From Spirochaetales bacterium (lineage in GTDB: Bacteria > Spirochaetota > Spirochaetia > DSM-2461), in contig JAQQAP010000026.1 of assembly GCA_028533045.1 (NCBI GenBank), positions 1 to 62,063 on the forward strand: a stretch of 62,063 bases of DNA. The letters run 5' to 3'. The stretch's first letter is position 1, and every line of letters begins with the position of its first letter. Below, one piece after another: positions 16,381 to 24,727 of this stretch. The translations under genes were made by a program, and so were the position numbers. The notes under the pieces are model-generated. The model saw only the letters and a program-made list of their open reading frames with translations. It did not search any database and had not been told where the DNA came from.

Positions 16381-17679
16381 ATGGCTAAGTTAATCGAACC
16401 AAAAGTGTTAAAGGGATTCCGGGACTTTCTTCCGGAACAGGAAATTGAGCGGCGTGAACTGATGGCCGAGCTGGAAGAAACTTACAAGAGTTTCGGCTTT
16501 GTTCCCATCGATACGCCCGTGCTGGAGTATACGGAAGTTCTCCTTGGAAAGGGGGGCGGCGAAACGGATAAGCAGGTCTACCATTTTGAAGATCACGGCA
16601 AGCGGGACGTGGCCATGCGTTTTGACCTGACCGTACCCTTCGCCCGCTACATGGCGGCCCACCGGCACGAACTCTATCTTCCCTTCAAGCGCTATCACAT
16701 AAATAAGGTCTGGCGGGGAGAGAACACTCAAAAAGGTCGCTACCGGGAATTTGTCCAGTGCGACTTTGACATCGTCGGGGTGGATTCCGCCTCCAGCGAC
16801 TTTGAAATCCTCCTCATGATGCGCGCCTCCATGCAGAATCTGGGTGTAAAAAAGTGTACCGTACATTTCTCCCACAGGGGTATTTTTAACCGATTCCTGG
16901 AAAATCTGGGAATCATGGATAAATCTGTCGAGATTCTGCGAACCGTGGACAAGCTCGCCAAGATCGGTCGGGATGAAGTGATTCGTCTCCTAACAGAGCT
17001 GGCCGATGGGGATAAAGCGGAAAAGATCGTCTCCTTTATAGAGATGAAGGACTCCTTCGAAGCGACCCTGGCTAACATGAGCGAGCTGGCAGGCGGGGCT
17101 GAGGCTGACACGGAACGGCTGGAGCAGATCTGGGCCGCCATCAAGGATATGGGCCTGGAAGACAACTTTGTCCTTAATCCCTCTATTACACGAGGCCTCG
17201 ACTACTACACCGGTCTGGTATACGAAACCTTCCTGGATGACCTTCCTTCCATCGGTTCGGTCTGTTCCGGCGGGCGTTACAACAACCTGGCCGGCCTTTA
17301 CACCAAGGAAGAGCTTCCCGGCGTAGGAGCTTCTGTAGGATTGGACCGGCTTTTGGCAGCCCTGGACGAGCTGGGTCAGTCTTCACGCAAAAAAAGCTAC
17401 ACCGAAGTGTTGATTTTCCAGATGGATGACAGCCTGATGGGCCACTACCACAAAATGGCCGGTATAATCCGTGAAGCGGGGATCAGCTGCGAAGTATACC
17501 CGGTGAATAAAAAACTGGGCGCCCAGTTCAAGTTTGCCGAAGCCAAGGAGATTCCCTTTGGGATTATCTGCGGGTCCGACGAGAAGGCCGCCGGTACGGT
17601 GAACCTGAAAAACCTGGCCAGCCGGGAGAACCACGAAGGTATTAGCCTGGAGAAGGCGATTGAGGTGTTAAAAGCCTAA
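16381..17679 (+). CDS. hisS: Histidyl-tRNA synthetase
   Basis: 432 residues, the usual length for class II HisRS. Motif 2 region reads HINKVWRGENTQKGRYREF; the histidine-binding motif is RGLDYYTGLVYE near residue 265; motif 3 lies in GVGASVGLDRLL. An anticodon-binding domain follows. It charges tRNA-His with histidine using ATP. The start at 16381 is 6 nt from a strong -10, indicating a leaderless message. It is convergent with the next gene and the two stops interlock in CTAA. Confidence 0.95.
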   Translation: MAKLIEPKVLKGFRDFLPEQEIERRELMAELEETYKSFGFVPIDTPVLEYTEVLLGKGGGETDKQVYHFEDHGKRDVAMRFDLTVPFARYMAAHRHELYLPFKRYHINKVWRGENTQKGRYREFVQCDFDIVGVDSASSDFEILLMMRASMQNLGVKKCTVHFSHRGIFNRFLENLGIMDKSVEILRTVDKLAKIGRDEVIRLLTELADGDKAEKIVSFIEMKDSFEATLANMSELAGGAEADTERLEQIWAAIKDMGLEDNFVLNPSITRGLDYYTGLVYETFLDDLPSIGSVCSGGRYNNLAGLYTKEELPGVGASVGLDRLLAALDELGQSSRKKSYTEVLIFQMDDSLMGHYHKMAGIIREAGISCEVYPVNKKLGAQFKFAEAKEIPFGIICGSDEKAAGTVNLKNLASRENHEGISLEKAIEVLKA

Positions 17680-18053
17680 CGCTTATCCCAAAACGCCTGA
17701 TACCCCTTGGGCAGATCGCGGTACTCAATCGTGTTCTGCCTAAAGGTGGTTTTATGTTTAAGATATTCGCTAATCTCCCGGGATTCCGATTCATTCAGGT
17801 TCCGGGAATAGCCGTCCTCCCAATAGATGGTATACACCTTATTCATAATTTCCAATCGACGAAAGGATGGGGTAACAAGCCACATAAGATCACTGGGGAG
17901 ACTATTCAGGGTCCATTCGTTAACACAGGGGTTTTTCAGTTCCGGTACAATTTTTTTTACCCGCTCAATCTCCCAGGATGAGAGTTTTTTAGACAGTTTG
18001 GGTCTAAGGGAAGTAAAGGTCATCTTGTCGCGCATTTTCTCAAACTTAAACAT
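17676..18053 (-). CDS. Conserved-looking hypothetical protein
   Basis: 125 residues, basic, with many Lys, Arg and Trp and no signal peptide. I recognise no domain. Segments such as YTIYWEDGYSRNLNESESREI look like an ordinary globular protein. The stop overlaps hisS by 4 nt. TATACT lies 7 nt before the ATG and no ribosome site is present, the same arrangement as hisS. Real gene status is supported by that promoter and by the interlocked stops, but function is unknown. Confidence 0.6.
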   Translation of the reverse strand: MFKFEKMRDKMTFTSLRPKLSKKLSSWEIERVKKIVPELKNPCVNEWTLNSLPSDLMWLVTPSFRRLEIMNKVYTIYWEDGYSRNLNESESREISEYLKHKTTFRQNTIEYRDLPKGYQAFWDKR

Positions 18054-18060
18054 GGCTATA

Positions 18061-18066
18061 AGTATA
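18061..18066 (-). promoter_or_regulatory. -10 box of the hypothetical gene, leaderless
   Basis: TATACT on the - strand ends 7 nt before ATG at 18053. The -35 is weak (CGTTAG at 17-nt spacing). Confidence 0.4.
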
Positions 18067-18105
18067 GTACAAAATTATTAATACTAACGGTTTTTTTACA
18101 ATAAC

Positions 18106-18134
18106 TGGAAAAAACTTTTTTATCGTTCTATATT
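18106..18134 (+). promoter_or_regulatory. Promoter of the C39-like peptidase gene, leaderless
   Basis: TGGAAA, 17-nt spacer, TATATT, then 7 nt to ATG at 18142. Confidence 0.4.
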
Positions 18135-18141
18135 GAGGGCC

Positions 18142-18765
18142 ATGAAACGAAACAGAGCTGTTCTTTGTACGTTGTACTTCCTGTCATTTGTAGGCCTTTC
18201 CGCCCAAGCGGTCAAATTGGATGTTCCCTTCTTTACTCAAGGGAAGGACGCCCCCTGGGCGGACGAGAAGCTGGGGAACAAATCGGAATTAACCATTCGC
18301 AGCCACGGTTGCGCTCTCACCTGTATCTCCATGGTGGTTTCCCACTTTAGTGAAGATCCCCGCACCCCGGCGGACATGAACCGCTGGCTTAAAAGCAATA
18401 ACGGTTTTGAAGATGCCTGGGAAGGTTCGGCCTACCTGGGAGAGGTCAGCATGAATTGGCCCGCCCTTTCCCGTTATGCCGGCGGCTACGTTTACACCCG
18501 CTTCGACTGGCACGTCCAGCCCGCCGACTTGCTGCTCATCAAATATTACCTGAGCCAGGACATCCCGGTTATTACGGAAGTTAAATACCGCAATGCCCCT
18601 CATTACATCGTTCTCACCGGCTACATAGACGGAGAATTCCTCATGAACGACCCGGAGCACCCGGACCAGAACACCTTTAGCGACGTCTACAACATAGATG
18701 ACGAATGGGGATCGGGGCCTTCGCGGAATATTTACGGTATTCGGGTCATTTATCCGGCGGATTAA
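18142..18765 (+). CDS. Secreted C39-like (papain-fold) peptidase
   Basis: 207 residues. An N-terminal signal peptide (NRAVLCTLYFLSFVGLSAQA) precedes VKLDVPFFTQG. The probable nucleophile Cys is in SHGCALTCISMVVS, the His in NAPHYIVLTGY and an Asp in MNDPEHPD. This is the peptidase_C39-like order of cysteine proteases related to bacteriocin-processing domains. Exported, probably periplasmic; target unknown. ATG at 18142 is favoured over an in-frame TTG at 18133, which would lie inside the -10 box. Stop interlocks with ilvA (TTAA). Confidence 0.75.
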   Translation: MKRNRAVLCTLYFLSFVGLSAQAVKLDVPFFTQGKDAPWADEKLGNKSELTIRSHGCALTCISMVVSHFSEDPRTPADMNRWLKSNNGFEDAWEGSAYLGEVSMNWPALSRYAGGYVYTRFDWHVQPADLLLIKYYLSQDIPVITEVKYRNAPHYIVLTGYIDGEFLMNDPEHPDQNTFSDVYNIDDEWGSGPSRNIYGIRVIYPAD

Positions 18766-19961
18766 TAAATCCGCGTAATCCCAAACCCCTTCTCCCGCAG
18801 GGCTCCCAGAATCGCTTCCACATGACTATGCCCGTTGGTCTCCACCGTCACCACCAGCTCCACGTCCTTCAATCGGTCTATGGACTTGAACTGATTATGC
18901 TCCAGCTTAATAACATTGGCGCTCTCCCGGGCCAGAATCTCGGATATAGCCAGTAGCTGTCCCGGTTCGTCGGGCAGGTCCACGGAAAAGCAGCAAATAC
19001 GACCGCGCCGCACAAGGCCGTTATCGATCATGGAGGACATGGTCACAACGTCAATATTTCCCCCGCTTATTACGGGAACCACCTTTTTCCCCTCCAGTCC
19101 CAGCTGCTTCAACGCCGCCAGGGGAAGGAGTCCGGAATTCTCCGCCACCAGCTTGTGACGCTCCAAAAGGAGTAAAAAGGCTTCCATCAACAGAGAATCG
19201 GGAACGGTCACAATCTCATCCACCAGCTCCCGGACAATCGAGAAGGGGAGGGCTCCCGGCGTCCGAACGGCCACACCGTCGGCAATGGTATCCACCTTGT
19301 CCAGGGACACCACCTTGCCCGCTTCAAGGGATTTCTTCATGGCGCAGGCCCCTTCCGGCTCCACACCAATCACGCGGACCTCCGGACGCTTCGCCTTAAC
19401 CGCCGACAAAATCCCGGCAATCAAACCGCCCCCGCCGATGGGCACCACAATGGCATCCACATCATCCAACTCTGCCAGTATCTCCAGGCCTACCGTACCT
19501 TGCCCTGCGATAACATCCTCATCGTCAAAGGGGTGAATAAAAGTCAGTCCTTCCTCTTCCTGCAGTCTCTTGGCCTCTCCGTAAGCCTCGTCGTAGATAT
19601 CACCGTGAAGCACCACCCGGGCGCCAAAGTTCCGTGTGGCTTCCACCTTAATGAGGGGAGTGGTCCGGGGCATTACAATCGTAGCCGGGACGCCCTGTAA
19701 CTGGGCCGCCAGAGCCACCCCCTGGGCATGATTTCCCGCCGAAGAGGCAATGAGGCCGCGCTTTTTCTCTTCCTCTCCCAGCCGGGAAATCTTGTAGTAG
19801 GCACCCCGTAGCTTATAGGCCCCGGTGAGCTGCAAATTTTCCGGTTTCAGGTACACGTCGCACCCAGATTCGGCACTAAAAATAGGACTGTGGATCAGCT
19901 TGGTTTTCACCGTCACACCCTCAAGTACCCGAGCCGCCTCTTCAATCCTCTCAATTGTCAT
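18762..19961 (-). CDS. ilvA: Threonine ammonia-lyase (biosynthetic or catabolic), with ACT domain
   Basis: 399 residues. PLP Lys is in LTGAYKLRGAYYK near residue 45; the phosphate-binding Gly loop is PIGGGGLIAG. A C-terminal ACT domain (FSVDLPDEPGQLLAISEIL) probably binds amino acid effectors. It deaminates threonine to 2-oxobutyrate, the first step toward isoleucine. ATG at 19961 is preceded by GGAGGGG; a longer frame to 20012 lacks such a site. One ACT domain and this length also fit tdcB-type enzymes, so the symbol is approximate. No other ilv genes adjoin. Confidence 0.88.
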   Translation of the reverse strand: MTIERIEEAARVLEGVTVKTKLIHSPIFSAESGCDVYLKPENLQLTGAYKLRGAYYKISRLGEEEKKRGLIASSAGNHAQGVALAAQLQGVPATIVMPRTTPLIKVEATRNFGARVVLHGDIYDEAYGEAKRLQEEEGLTFIHPFDDEDVIAGQGTVGLEILAELDDVDAIVVPIGGGGLIAGILSAVKAKRPEVRVIGVEPEGACAMKKSLEAGKVVSLDKVDTIADGVAVRTPGALPFSIVRELVDEIVTVPDSLLMEAFLLLLERHKLVAENSGLLPLAALKQLGLEGKKVVPVISGGNIDVVTMSSMIDNGLVRRGRICCFSVDLPDEPGQLLAISEILARESANVIKLEHNQFKSIDRLKDVELVVTVETNGHSHVEAILGALREKGFGITRIY

Positions 19962-20103
19962 AAACCCCTCCGTCGTGAACCACAGTATATCACCACATAT
20001 CCCTGCGGACAACGCCTTGTCAAAATCCCCCCATATCTATAGAATAACCGGATATATTATTATTGTAGCCGGAACACCCGGTAATTAAGGACGGTAAAAT
20101 ACC

Positions 20104-20403
20104 ATGAAAAAAGAAGAGCTGCTTACCACAGCCTCTCTGGCCCTTCTGGAGCTGGAAGAGAGTGAAGTGGATCGCCTGGGAGAAGAGGTTTCTCGCATGC
20201 TGGACTACTTCGAAATGATGACCAAATTGGACGTGGACGGCCTCGAGCCCACCACCCACGCCTTTCAAAAAGAGAATCGCCTGCGTGGGGACACCCTTAA
20301 TAATAACAATAATAATATCAACAATAATTTCAATAATGAGCTGATCATGGAGAACGGCAACGACGTGGAGGACGATTTCTTCGTCATCCCCAACGTACTG
20401 TAA
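20104..20403 (+). CDS. gatC: Aspartyl/glutamyl-tRNA amidotransferase subunit C
   Basis: 99 residues, normal for GatC. The N-terminal helix pair (LLTTASLALLELEESEVDRL ... MLDYFEMMTKLDVDGLEPTTH) and the C-terminal FFVIPNVL (VPxV motif) identify it. GatC holds GatA and GatB together. Between these parts is an Asn-rich tract with six consecutive Asn, encoded by AAT/AAC repeats (about 20299-20340), which relatives do not have in this form. Followed after 162 bases by gatA. Confidence 0.9.
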   Translation: MKKEELLTTASLALLELEESEVDRLGEEVSRMLDYFEMMTKLDVDGLEPTTHAFQKENRLRGDTLNNNNNNINNNFNNELIMENGNDVEDDFFVIPNVL

Positions 20404-20565
20404 GCCGGGGGGCCCTTCCTGCCTGACGGCAGAAAGACCGGGTTTTCCGCTCAAATGGCCTATTGGTCTCGGCTCATCGGGCTCTGTACCCGCCGCCCTG
20501 CCTCAACCGGCCATAACCGCTACAACCCCTGCCCCATACTAAATAACCATTAGCAAGGAATAAAA
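20404..20565 (+). other. GC-rich structured spacer between gatC and gatA
   Basis: The only large gap in the gatCAB-aspS cluster. It contains a CTGCC-TGAC-GGCAG hairpin (20420-20433) and further short complementary GC segments. There is no T-run and no frame with a ribosome site. An AAGGA ribosome site for gatA lies at its 3' end. May be an attenuator or a dispersed element. Confidence 0.35.
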
Positions 20566-21954
20566 ATGAAAGATTTACAAGGCTGGAAAAAGGTCCTTAC
20601 CGACCCGGACTCCACCAAGAAATACAAAGATTACGTTACCGGATGGGAGAAGAAGATCGGCTCCCTTCTGGAGTGGAAACTTCCCGAAGAACCGGTTAAG
20701 CCCCAAGGGGATTCTCCCCTGGCAGGCATTCCCTTCGCCGTAAAAGACAATATTGCCGCGGAAGGTTTCAAGCTTACCTGCGGTTCCAAAATACTGGAGT
20801 TCGTAAAGGCTCCCTACACCGCCACGGGTGTGAAGAACCTGCAGGACGCGGGAAGCGTCGTGATGGGTAAGGCCAACCTGGATGAGTTCGGCATGGGCTC
20901 CTCCACGGATAACTCCGCCCTGCAGGTAACAAACAACCCCTGGGACACGGACCGTGTTGCGGGAGGTTCCTCGGGAGGTTCCGCTGCGGCCGTGGCCGCC
21001 GGTCTCGTTCCCTACGCTCTGGGAACCGACACGGGGGGGTCGGTCCGTCAGCCTGCCGCCTTCTGCGGTGTCTACGGTCTCAAACCCACCTACGGCGTTG
21101 TGTCCCGTTACGGCCTCACAGCCTACGCCTCCTCCCTGGAAGTGTGCGGTGTTATCTCCCGCACCGTGGATACGGTAAGAACCGTCTTCCACGCCATGCG
21201 CGGCAAGGACGAGATGGACCAGACCTCCATCGATTACGAAGAGATCTCCTCCGAAGCAAAAACTGTAGGGGTTCTGAAAATAGAGGAGGGCAGCCTTTCC
21301 GAAGAGGTGGCCGCCTCCTACGAAGTCAGCAAGAAACGCCTGAAAAAACTGGGCTACAAAGTAAAAGAGATAGAAATCCCAGCCATGGAGTACGTGGTTC
21401 CCGCCTACTACACCATCGCCACCGCCGAAGCGAGCGCCAACCTGGCCCGCTTTAACGGTATGCGCTACGGCCTCTCTCCCATCTTTGCCGAATCCCCCCA
21501 GGATCTGATGCGCTACAGCCGGAACATGGGCTTTGGGGAGGAAGTGAAGACCCGTATCCTCCTGGGAACCTTTGTTCTCCGGTCCGGCTTTCAGGACCAG
21601 TACTACGTGCGGGCCCAGAAAATCCGGACCCTTATCCGTCAGGAACTGGACGAGATTTTCGCCGACTGCGACGTGATCATGCTCCCCGTGTTCCCCACGG
21701 CGGCGTTCCACCACGGCCAGTCTGAACTCACTTCGTTCCAGCAGAAACAGGCCGATGTTTTCACCTGTCTGGCCAACCTGACCGGCGCCCCCGGTCTGGC
21801 CGTTCCTTCCAGCGTAGAGAAGGGACTCCCCGTGGGCGTACAGTTTATGGCGCCTCCCTGCGGGGAAGAACGATTATTTTCCGTGGCGGAAACTCTGGAG
21901 AAAGATTTTCCCGCCCCCGCCCCGGAAGGCTATAGCGAAGAGTGGAGGGCCTAA
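20566..21954 (+). CDS. gatA: Aspartyl/glutamyl-tRNA amidotransferase subunit A
   Basis: 462 residues of the amidase-signature family. The Ser-cisSer-Lys triad is visible: Lys60 in FAVKDNI, cis-Ser135 in GGSSGGSA and nucleophile Ser159 in GTDTGGSVR. GatA hydrolyses glutamine to ammonia, which is channelled to GatB. With gatB it starts a compact run: the gatB ATG is one base after the gatA stop. AAGGA precedes the ATG. A long frame antisense to it is a codon-bias shadow. Confidence 0.96.
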   Translation: MKDLQGWKKVLTDPDSTKKYKDYVTGWEKKIGSLLEWKLPEEPVKPQGDSPLAGIPFAVKDNIAAEGFKLTCGSKILEFVKAPYTATGVKNLQDAGSVVMGKANLDEFGMGSSTDNSALQVTNNPWDTDRVAGGSSGGSAAAVAAGLVPYALGTDTGGSVRQPAAFCGVYGLKPTYGVVSRYGLTAYASSLEVCGVISRTVDTVRTVFHAMRGKDEMDQTSIDYEEISSEAKTVGVLKIEEGSLSEEVAASYEVSKKRLKKLGYKVKEIEIPAMEYVVPAYYTIATAEASANLARFNGMRYGLSPIFAESPQDLMRYSRNMGFGEEVKTRILLGTFVLRSGFQDQYYVRAQKIRTLIRQELDEIFADCDVIMLPVFPTAAFHHGQSELTSFQQKQADVFTCLANLTGAPGLAVPSSVEKGLPVGVQFMAPPCGEERLFSVAETLEKDFPAPAPEGYSEEWRA

Positions 21955-21955
21955 G

Positions 21956-23395
21956 ATGAGCGACGTTCAAACAAAAGATAAGTACGAAACCTTTGTGGGC
22001 CTGGAGATTCACATCCACCTGCTTACCGATACGAAGATGTTCTGCGGCTGTAAGGCCAACTACGGGGACGAGCCCAATACCAACGTTTGCCCCGTTTGTC
22101 TCGGTTATCCCGGCGTACTGCCCACGGTTAACGAAGAGGCCATGAAAATGGGTTACGCCGTGGCCCGGGCCCTGAACTGTAAGCTCAGCCGAAAGACCTT
22201 CTTTGAGAGAAAGAACTACTTCTACCCGGATATGCCCAAGAACTACCAGATCTCCCAGTTTCAGGAGCCTGTTGGTGTGGAAGGGTATCTGGAGTTCGAA
22301 TACAACGGAGAAATCAAAAAAATCCGCATTCACGACGTTCACCTGGAAGAGGATGCGGGCAAGATGATCCATGCCGGCGACATGTCCCTTCAGGACTTTA
22401 ACCGGGCCGGTTTTCCCCTTTTGGAAATCGTAACCGAGCCGGACCTGAAGTCAGGCGAAGAGACGGAAGCCTTCCTGCGTGCCTTCCGAAGAATCGTTCG
22501 TTACCTGGGCGTTTGTGACGGTAACATGGACGAAGGTTCCATGAAGTGTGACGCCAACATCTCCATTAACGAATGGGGTAAGGGCCTGGGAACAAAGACG
22601 GAGCTCAAGAACATGAACTCCCCCCGATTTGTTCGTCGCGGTCTTCAGTACGAGGCGCAGCGGCAGGCCAAAGTCCTTGACGAAGGGGGCAAACTGGCCC
22701 AGGAAACCCGCCTCTGGAACGAAAACCGGGATATTACGGAGACCATGCGTACCAAAGAGGAAGCCAACGACTACCGCTACTTCCCCGAGCCCGATATGCC
22801 TCCTTTCTGCCCCGACGATATTTTCATGGCCGAAGTGGAAGCGTCCCAGGTGGAACTGCCCCTGGCCCGTAAGCATAAACTGATGCGGAAGTACAACATC
22901 AATTCGGATCAGGCCGAATTCATCCACGACGAGAAGGTCAATGCCGACTACTTTGAGACGGTTGTTTCTTTGGGCGCCGATCCCCAGGCCATCTATACCT
23001 GGCTCTCTTCGGACGTACAGAAAGAGTTGAACCTGCTTAACATGACTCTTACCGAATCTCCCCTCACGGCGGAACGATTTGCCTCTCTTCTTAAACTGAT
23101 TGAAGACGGAACCATCAGCGGCAAGATAGCCAAGAAGGTCCTCATCGATATCTTTGAAGAGGATCAAGATCCCGCCGCTATCGTGGAGAAGAAGGGACTC
23201 AGTCAGATTTCCGATCCCGCCGTTATCGGCGAAGCGATAGACAAGGTTCTGGCGGCCAATGCCCAGGTGGTGGAAGCTATCAAGGGCGGAGACCAGAGAC
23301 AGAAGGGCTTCCTGGTCGGTCAGATCATGAAGGAAACCGGAGGCCGGGCCGCTCCCGCTCTGGTTCAGAAAATACTTGCGGAGAAATTGGGATAA
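21956..23395 (+). CDS. gatB: Aspartyl/glutamyl-tRNA amidotransferase subunit B
   Basis: 479 residues. Signature stretches include VGLEIHIHL, CPVCLGYPGVLP (zinc-ligand region), FERKNYFYPDMPKNYQISQF and a YRYFPEPD segment; the C-terminal YqeY-like tail binds tRNA. GatB phosphorylates the misacylated Glu or Asp on tRNA and amidates it with ammonia from GatA. Its stop overlaps the aspS start (TAATG), so the synthetase that may supply its Asp-tRNA(Asn) is translated alongside. Confidence 0.96.
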   Translation: MSDVQTKDKYETFVGLEIHIHLLTDTKMFCGCKANYGDEPNTNVCPVCLGYPGVLPTVNEEAMKMGYAVARALNCKLSRKTFFERKNYFYPDMPKNYQISQFQEPVGVEGYLEFEYNGEIKKIRIHDVHLEEDAGKMIHAGDMSLQDFNRAGFPLLEIVTEPDLKSGEETEAFLRAFRRIVRYLGVCDGNMDEGSMKCDANISINEWGKGLGTKTELKNMNSPRFVRRGLQYEAQRQAKVLDEGGKLAQETRLWNENRDITETMRTKEEANDYRYFPEPDMPPFCPDDIFMAEVEASQVELPLARKHKLMRKYNINSDQAEFIHDEKVNADYFETVVSLGADPQAIYTWLSSDVQKELNLLNMTLTESPLTAERFASLLKLIEDGTISGKIAKKVLIDIFEEDQDPAAIVEKKGLSQISDPAVIGEAIDKVLAANAQVVEAIKGGDQRQKGFLVGQIMKETGGRAAPALVQKILAEKLG

Positions 23396-24669
23396 TGAAA
23401 AGAACACTTATTAAAGATATAGCTGCCCACGAGGGCAAAGAGATCATGCTCTCCGGTTGGGTGCATAGAATACGTGACTTGGGAGGGGTAACCTTCGTTA
23501 TCCTCCGGGACCGTTCCGGCCGCTGTCAGGTGGTTACCAATGACGAGGTGGAACTGAACCAGGAGTCTGTTGTACAGGCTTACGGTAAGGTCGCTCCCAA
23601 CGAGAAGGCCCCCGGCGGTTACGAGCTGGCCCTGGACCGTTTCGAGATTCTCGGCGCGGCCGAACCGGAACTCCCTTTCCCCGTGAACGGCGATCCGGCT
23701 AAGGTGGGAATCGAGCTGATTCTTGATCAGAGAATGATCTCCCTCAGAAACCCCAAGATCCTCTCCATTTTCCGCTTACAGGCGGCTTTGGTGAAGTACT
23801 TCGGAGAATACCTGAGAAGCAACGATTTTACGGAAATCAAGTCCAGTAAAATGATTGGAACCGGAACCGAAGGCGGTACCAGCGTTTTTGAGGTGGAGTA
23901 TTTCGATCGTAAAGTATTCCTGGCCCAGTCCCCCCAGTTCTACAAGCAGGCCATGGTCTCCTCCGGTCTGGAACGGGTTTTTGAAATAGGCCACGCCTAT
24001 AGAGCGGAAAAGCACGAAACCTCCCGTCACATCAACGAATACGTTTCCCTGGATGTGGAGATGGGATTCATTGAGTCGGAAATGGACATTATCGAGCTGG
24101 AGAGAGGTCTCTTGACCTACATTTTTGACAAGGTTAACGAAAACAACAAGGCCGATATGGAAGTATGGGGCGCCACCTGTCCCACCGGCGAACAGATGAA
24201 AAAGGCTCCGGTCATCACCCATGACGAAGCGAAAAAGATCATCCGCGAGAAGCTGGAACGGCGTGTCTTTGAAATCAGCCCCGAGGGAGAGCGGGTTCTC
24301 TCTGCCTGGGCCGAAGAAGAGCACGGGACGCCCCTCGTTTTCATTAACGAGTTCCCCCGCCGGAAACGTCCCTTCTACACCTATCCCAAAGGAACTAAGA
24401 CCATGAGCTTTGACCTGGTGTTCCGCGGGCTGGAAATTACCACCGGCGGCCGGCGTATCAACGAATACGACATGCTCCGGGAAACACTCCCCCGATTCGG
24501 CATGACCGAAGAGCAGCTGGGCGGCTACGCGGACATCTTCAAGTACGGCTGTCCCCCCCACGGAGGGTTTGCCATCGGTCTTGAACGACTGACTCAGAAG
24601 ATCCTGGGACTGGGCAACATCAAAGAGTGTTCCCTCTTTCCCCGTGACCGAAAGCGGGTTATGCCGTAA
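23395..24669 (+). CDS. aspS: Aspartyl-tRNA synthetase, archaeal type, probably non-discriminating
   Basis: 424 residues; this is the short archaeal/eukaryal-type AspRS without the bacterial GAD insertion. N-terminal OB fold reads SGWVHRIRDLGG; motif 2 is FEIGHAYRAEKHETSRHINEY; motif 3 is GFAIGLERLTQKILGL. In discriminating archaeal enzymes the residue after GWV is Trp. Here it is His24, and Pro is in KAPGGYEL; both are associated with enzymes that also charge tRNA-Asn. Lying last in the gatCAB cluster, it fits the indirect Asn-tRNA route. Relaxed specificity is an inference. Confidence 0.92.
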   Translation: MKRTLIKDIAAHEGKEIMLSGWVHRIRDLGGVTFVILRDRSGRCQVVTNDEVELNQESVVQAYGKVAPNEKAPGGYELALDRFEILGAAEPELPFPVNGDPAKVGIELILDQRMISLRNPKILSIFRLQAALVKYFGEYLRSNDFTEIKSSKMIGTGTEGGTSVFEVEYFDRKVFLAQSPQFYKQAMVSSGLERVFEIGHAYRAEKHETSRHINEYVSLDVEMGFIESEMDIIELERGLLTYIFDKVNENNKADMEVWGATCPTGEQMKKAPVITHDEAKKIIREKLERRVFEISPEGERVLSAWAEEEHGTPLVFINEFPRRKRPFYTYPKGTKTMSFDLVFRGLEITTGGRRINEYDMLRETLPRFGMTEEQLGGYADIFKYGCPPHGGFAIGLERLTQKILGLGNIKECSLFPRDRKRVMP

Positions 24670-24692
24670 GACTATTTCACGTAAAGAAGAAA

Positions 24693-24727
24693 GGCCGCTG
24701 AGCAACATTGACTCGGCGGCCTTTTTT
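24693..24727 (+). terminator. Intrinsic terminator after aspS
   Basis: GGCCGCTGAG pairs with CTCGGCGGCC around a 9-nt loop and is followed by six T. An A-rich run on the other side (CTTTCTTC on the - strand) could let it serve the convergent GGDEF gene weakly too. Confidence 0.9.

Noticed and set aside
20575..21714. 379-codon - strand frame opposite gatA
   Set aside because: Gly/His/Val-rich shadow of a strongly biased, clearly functional gatA.
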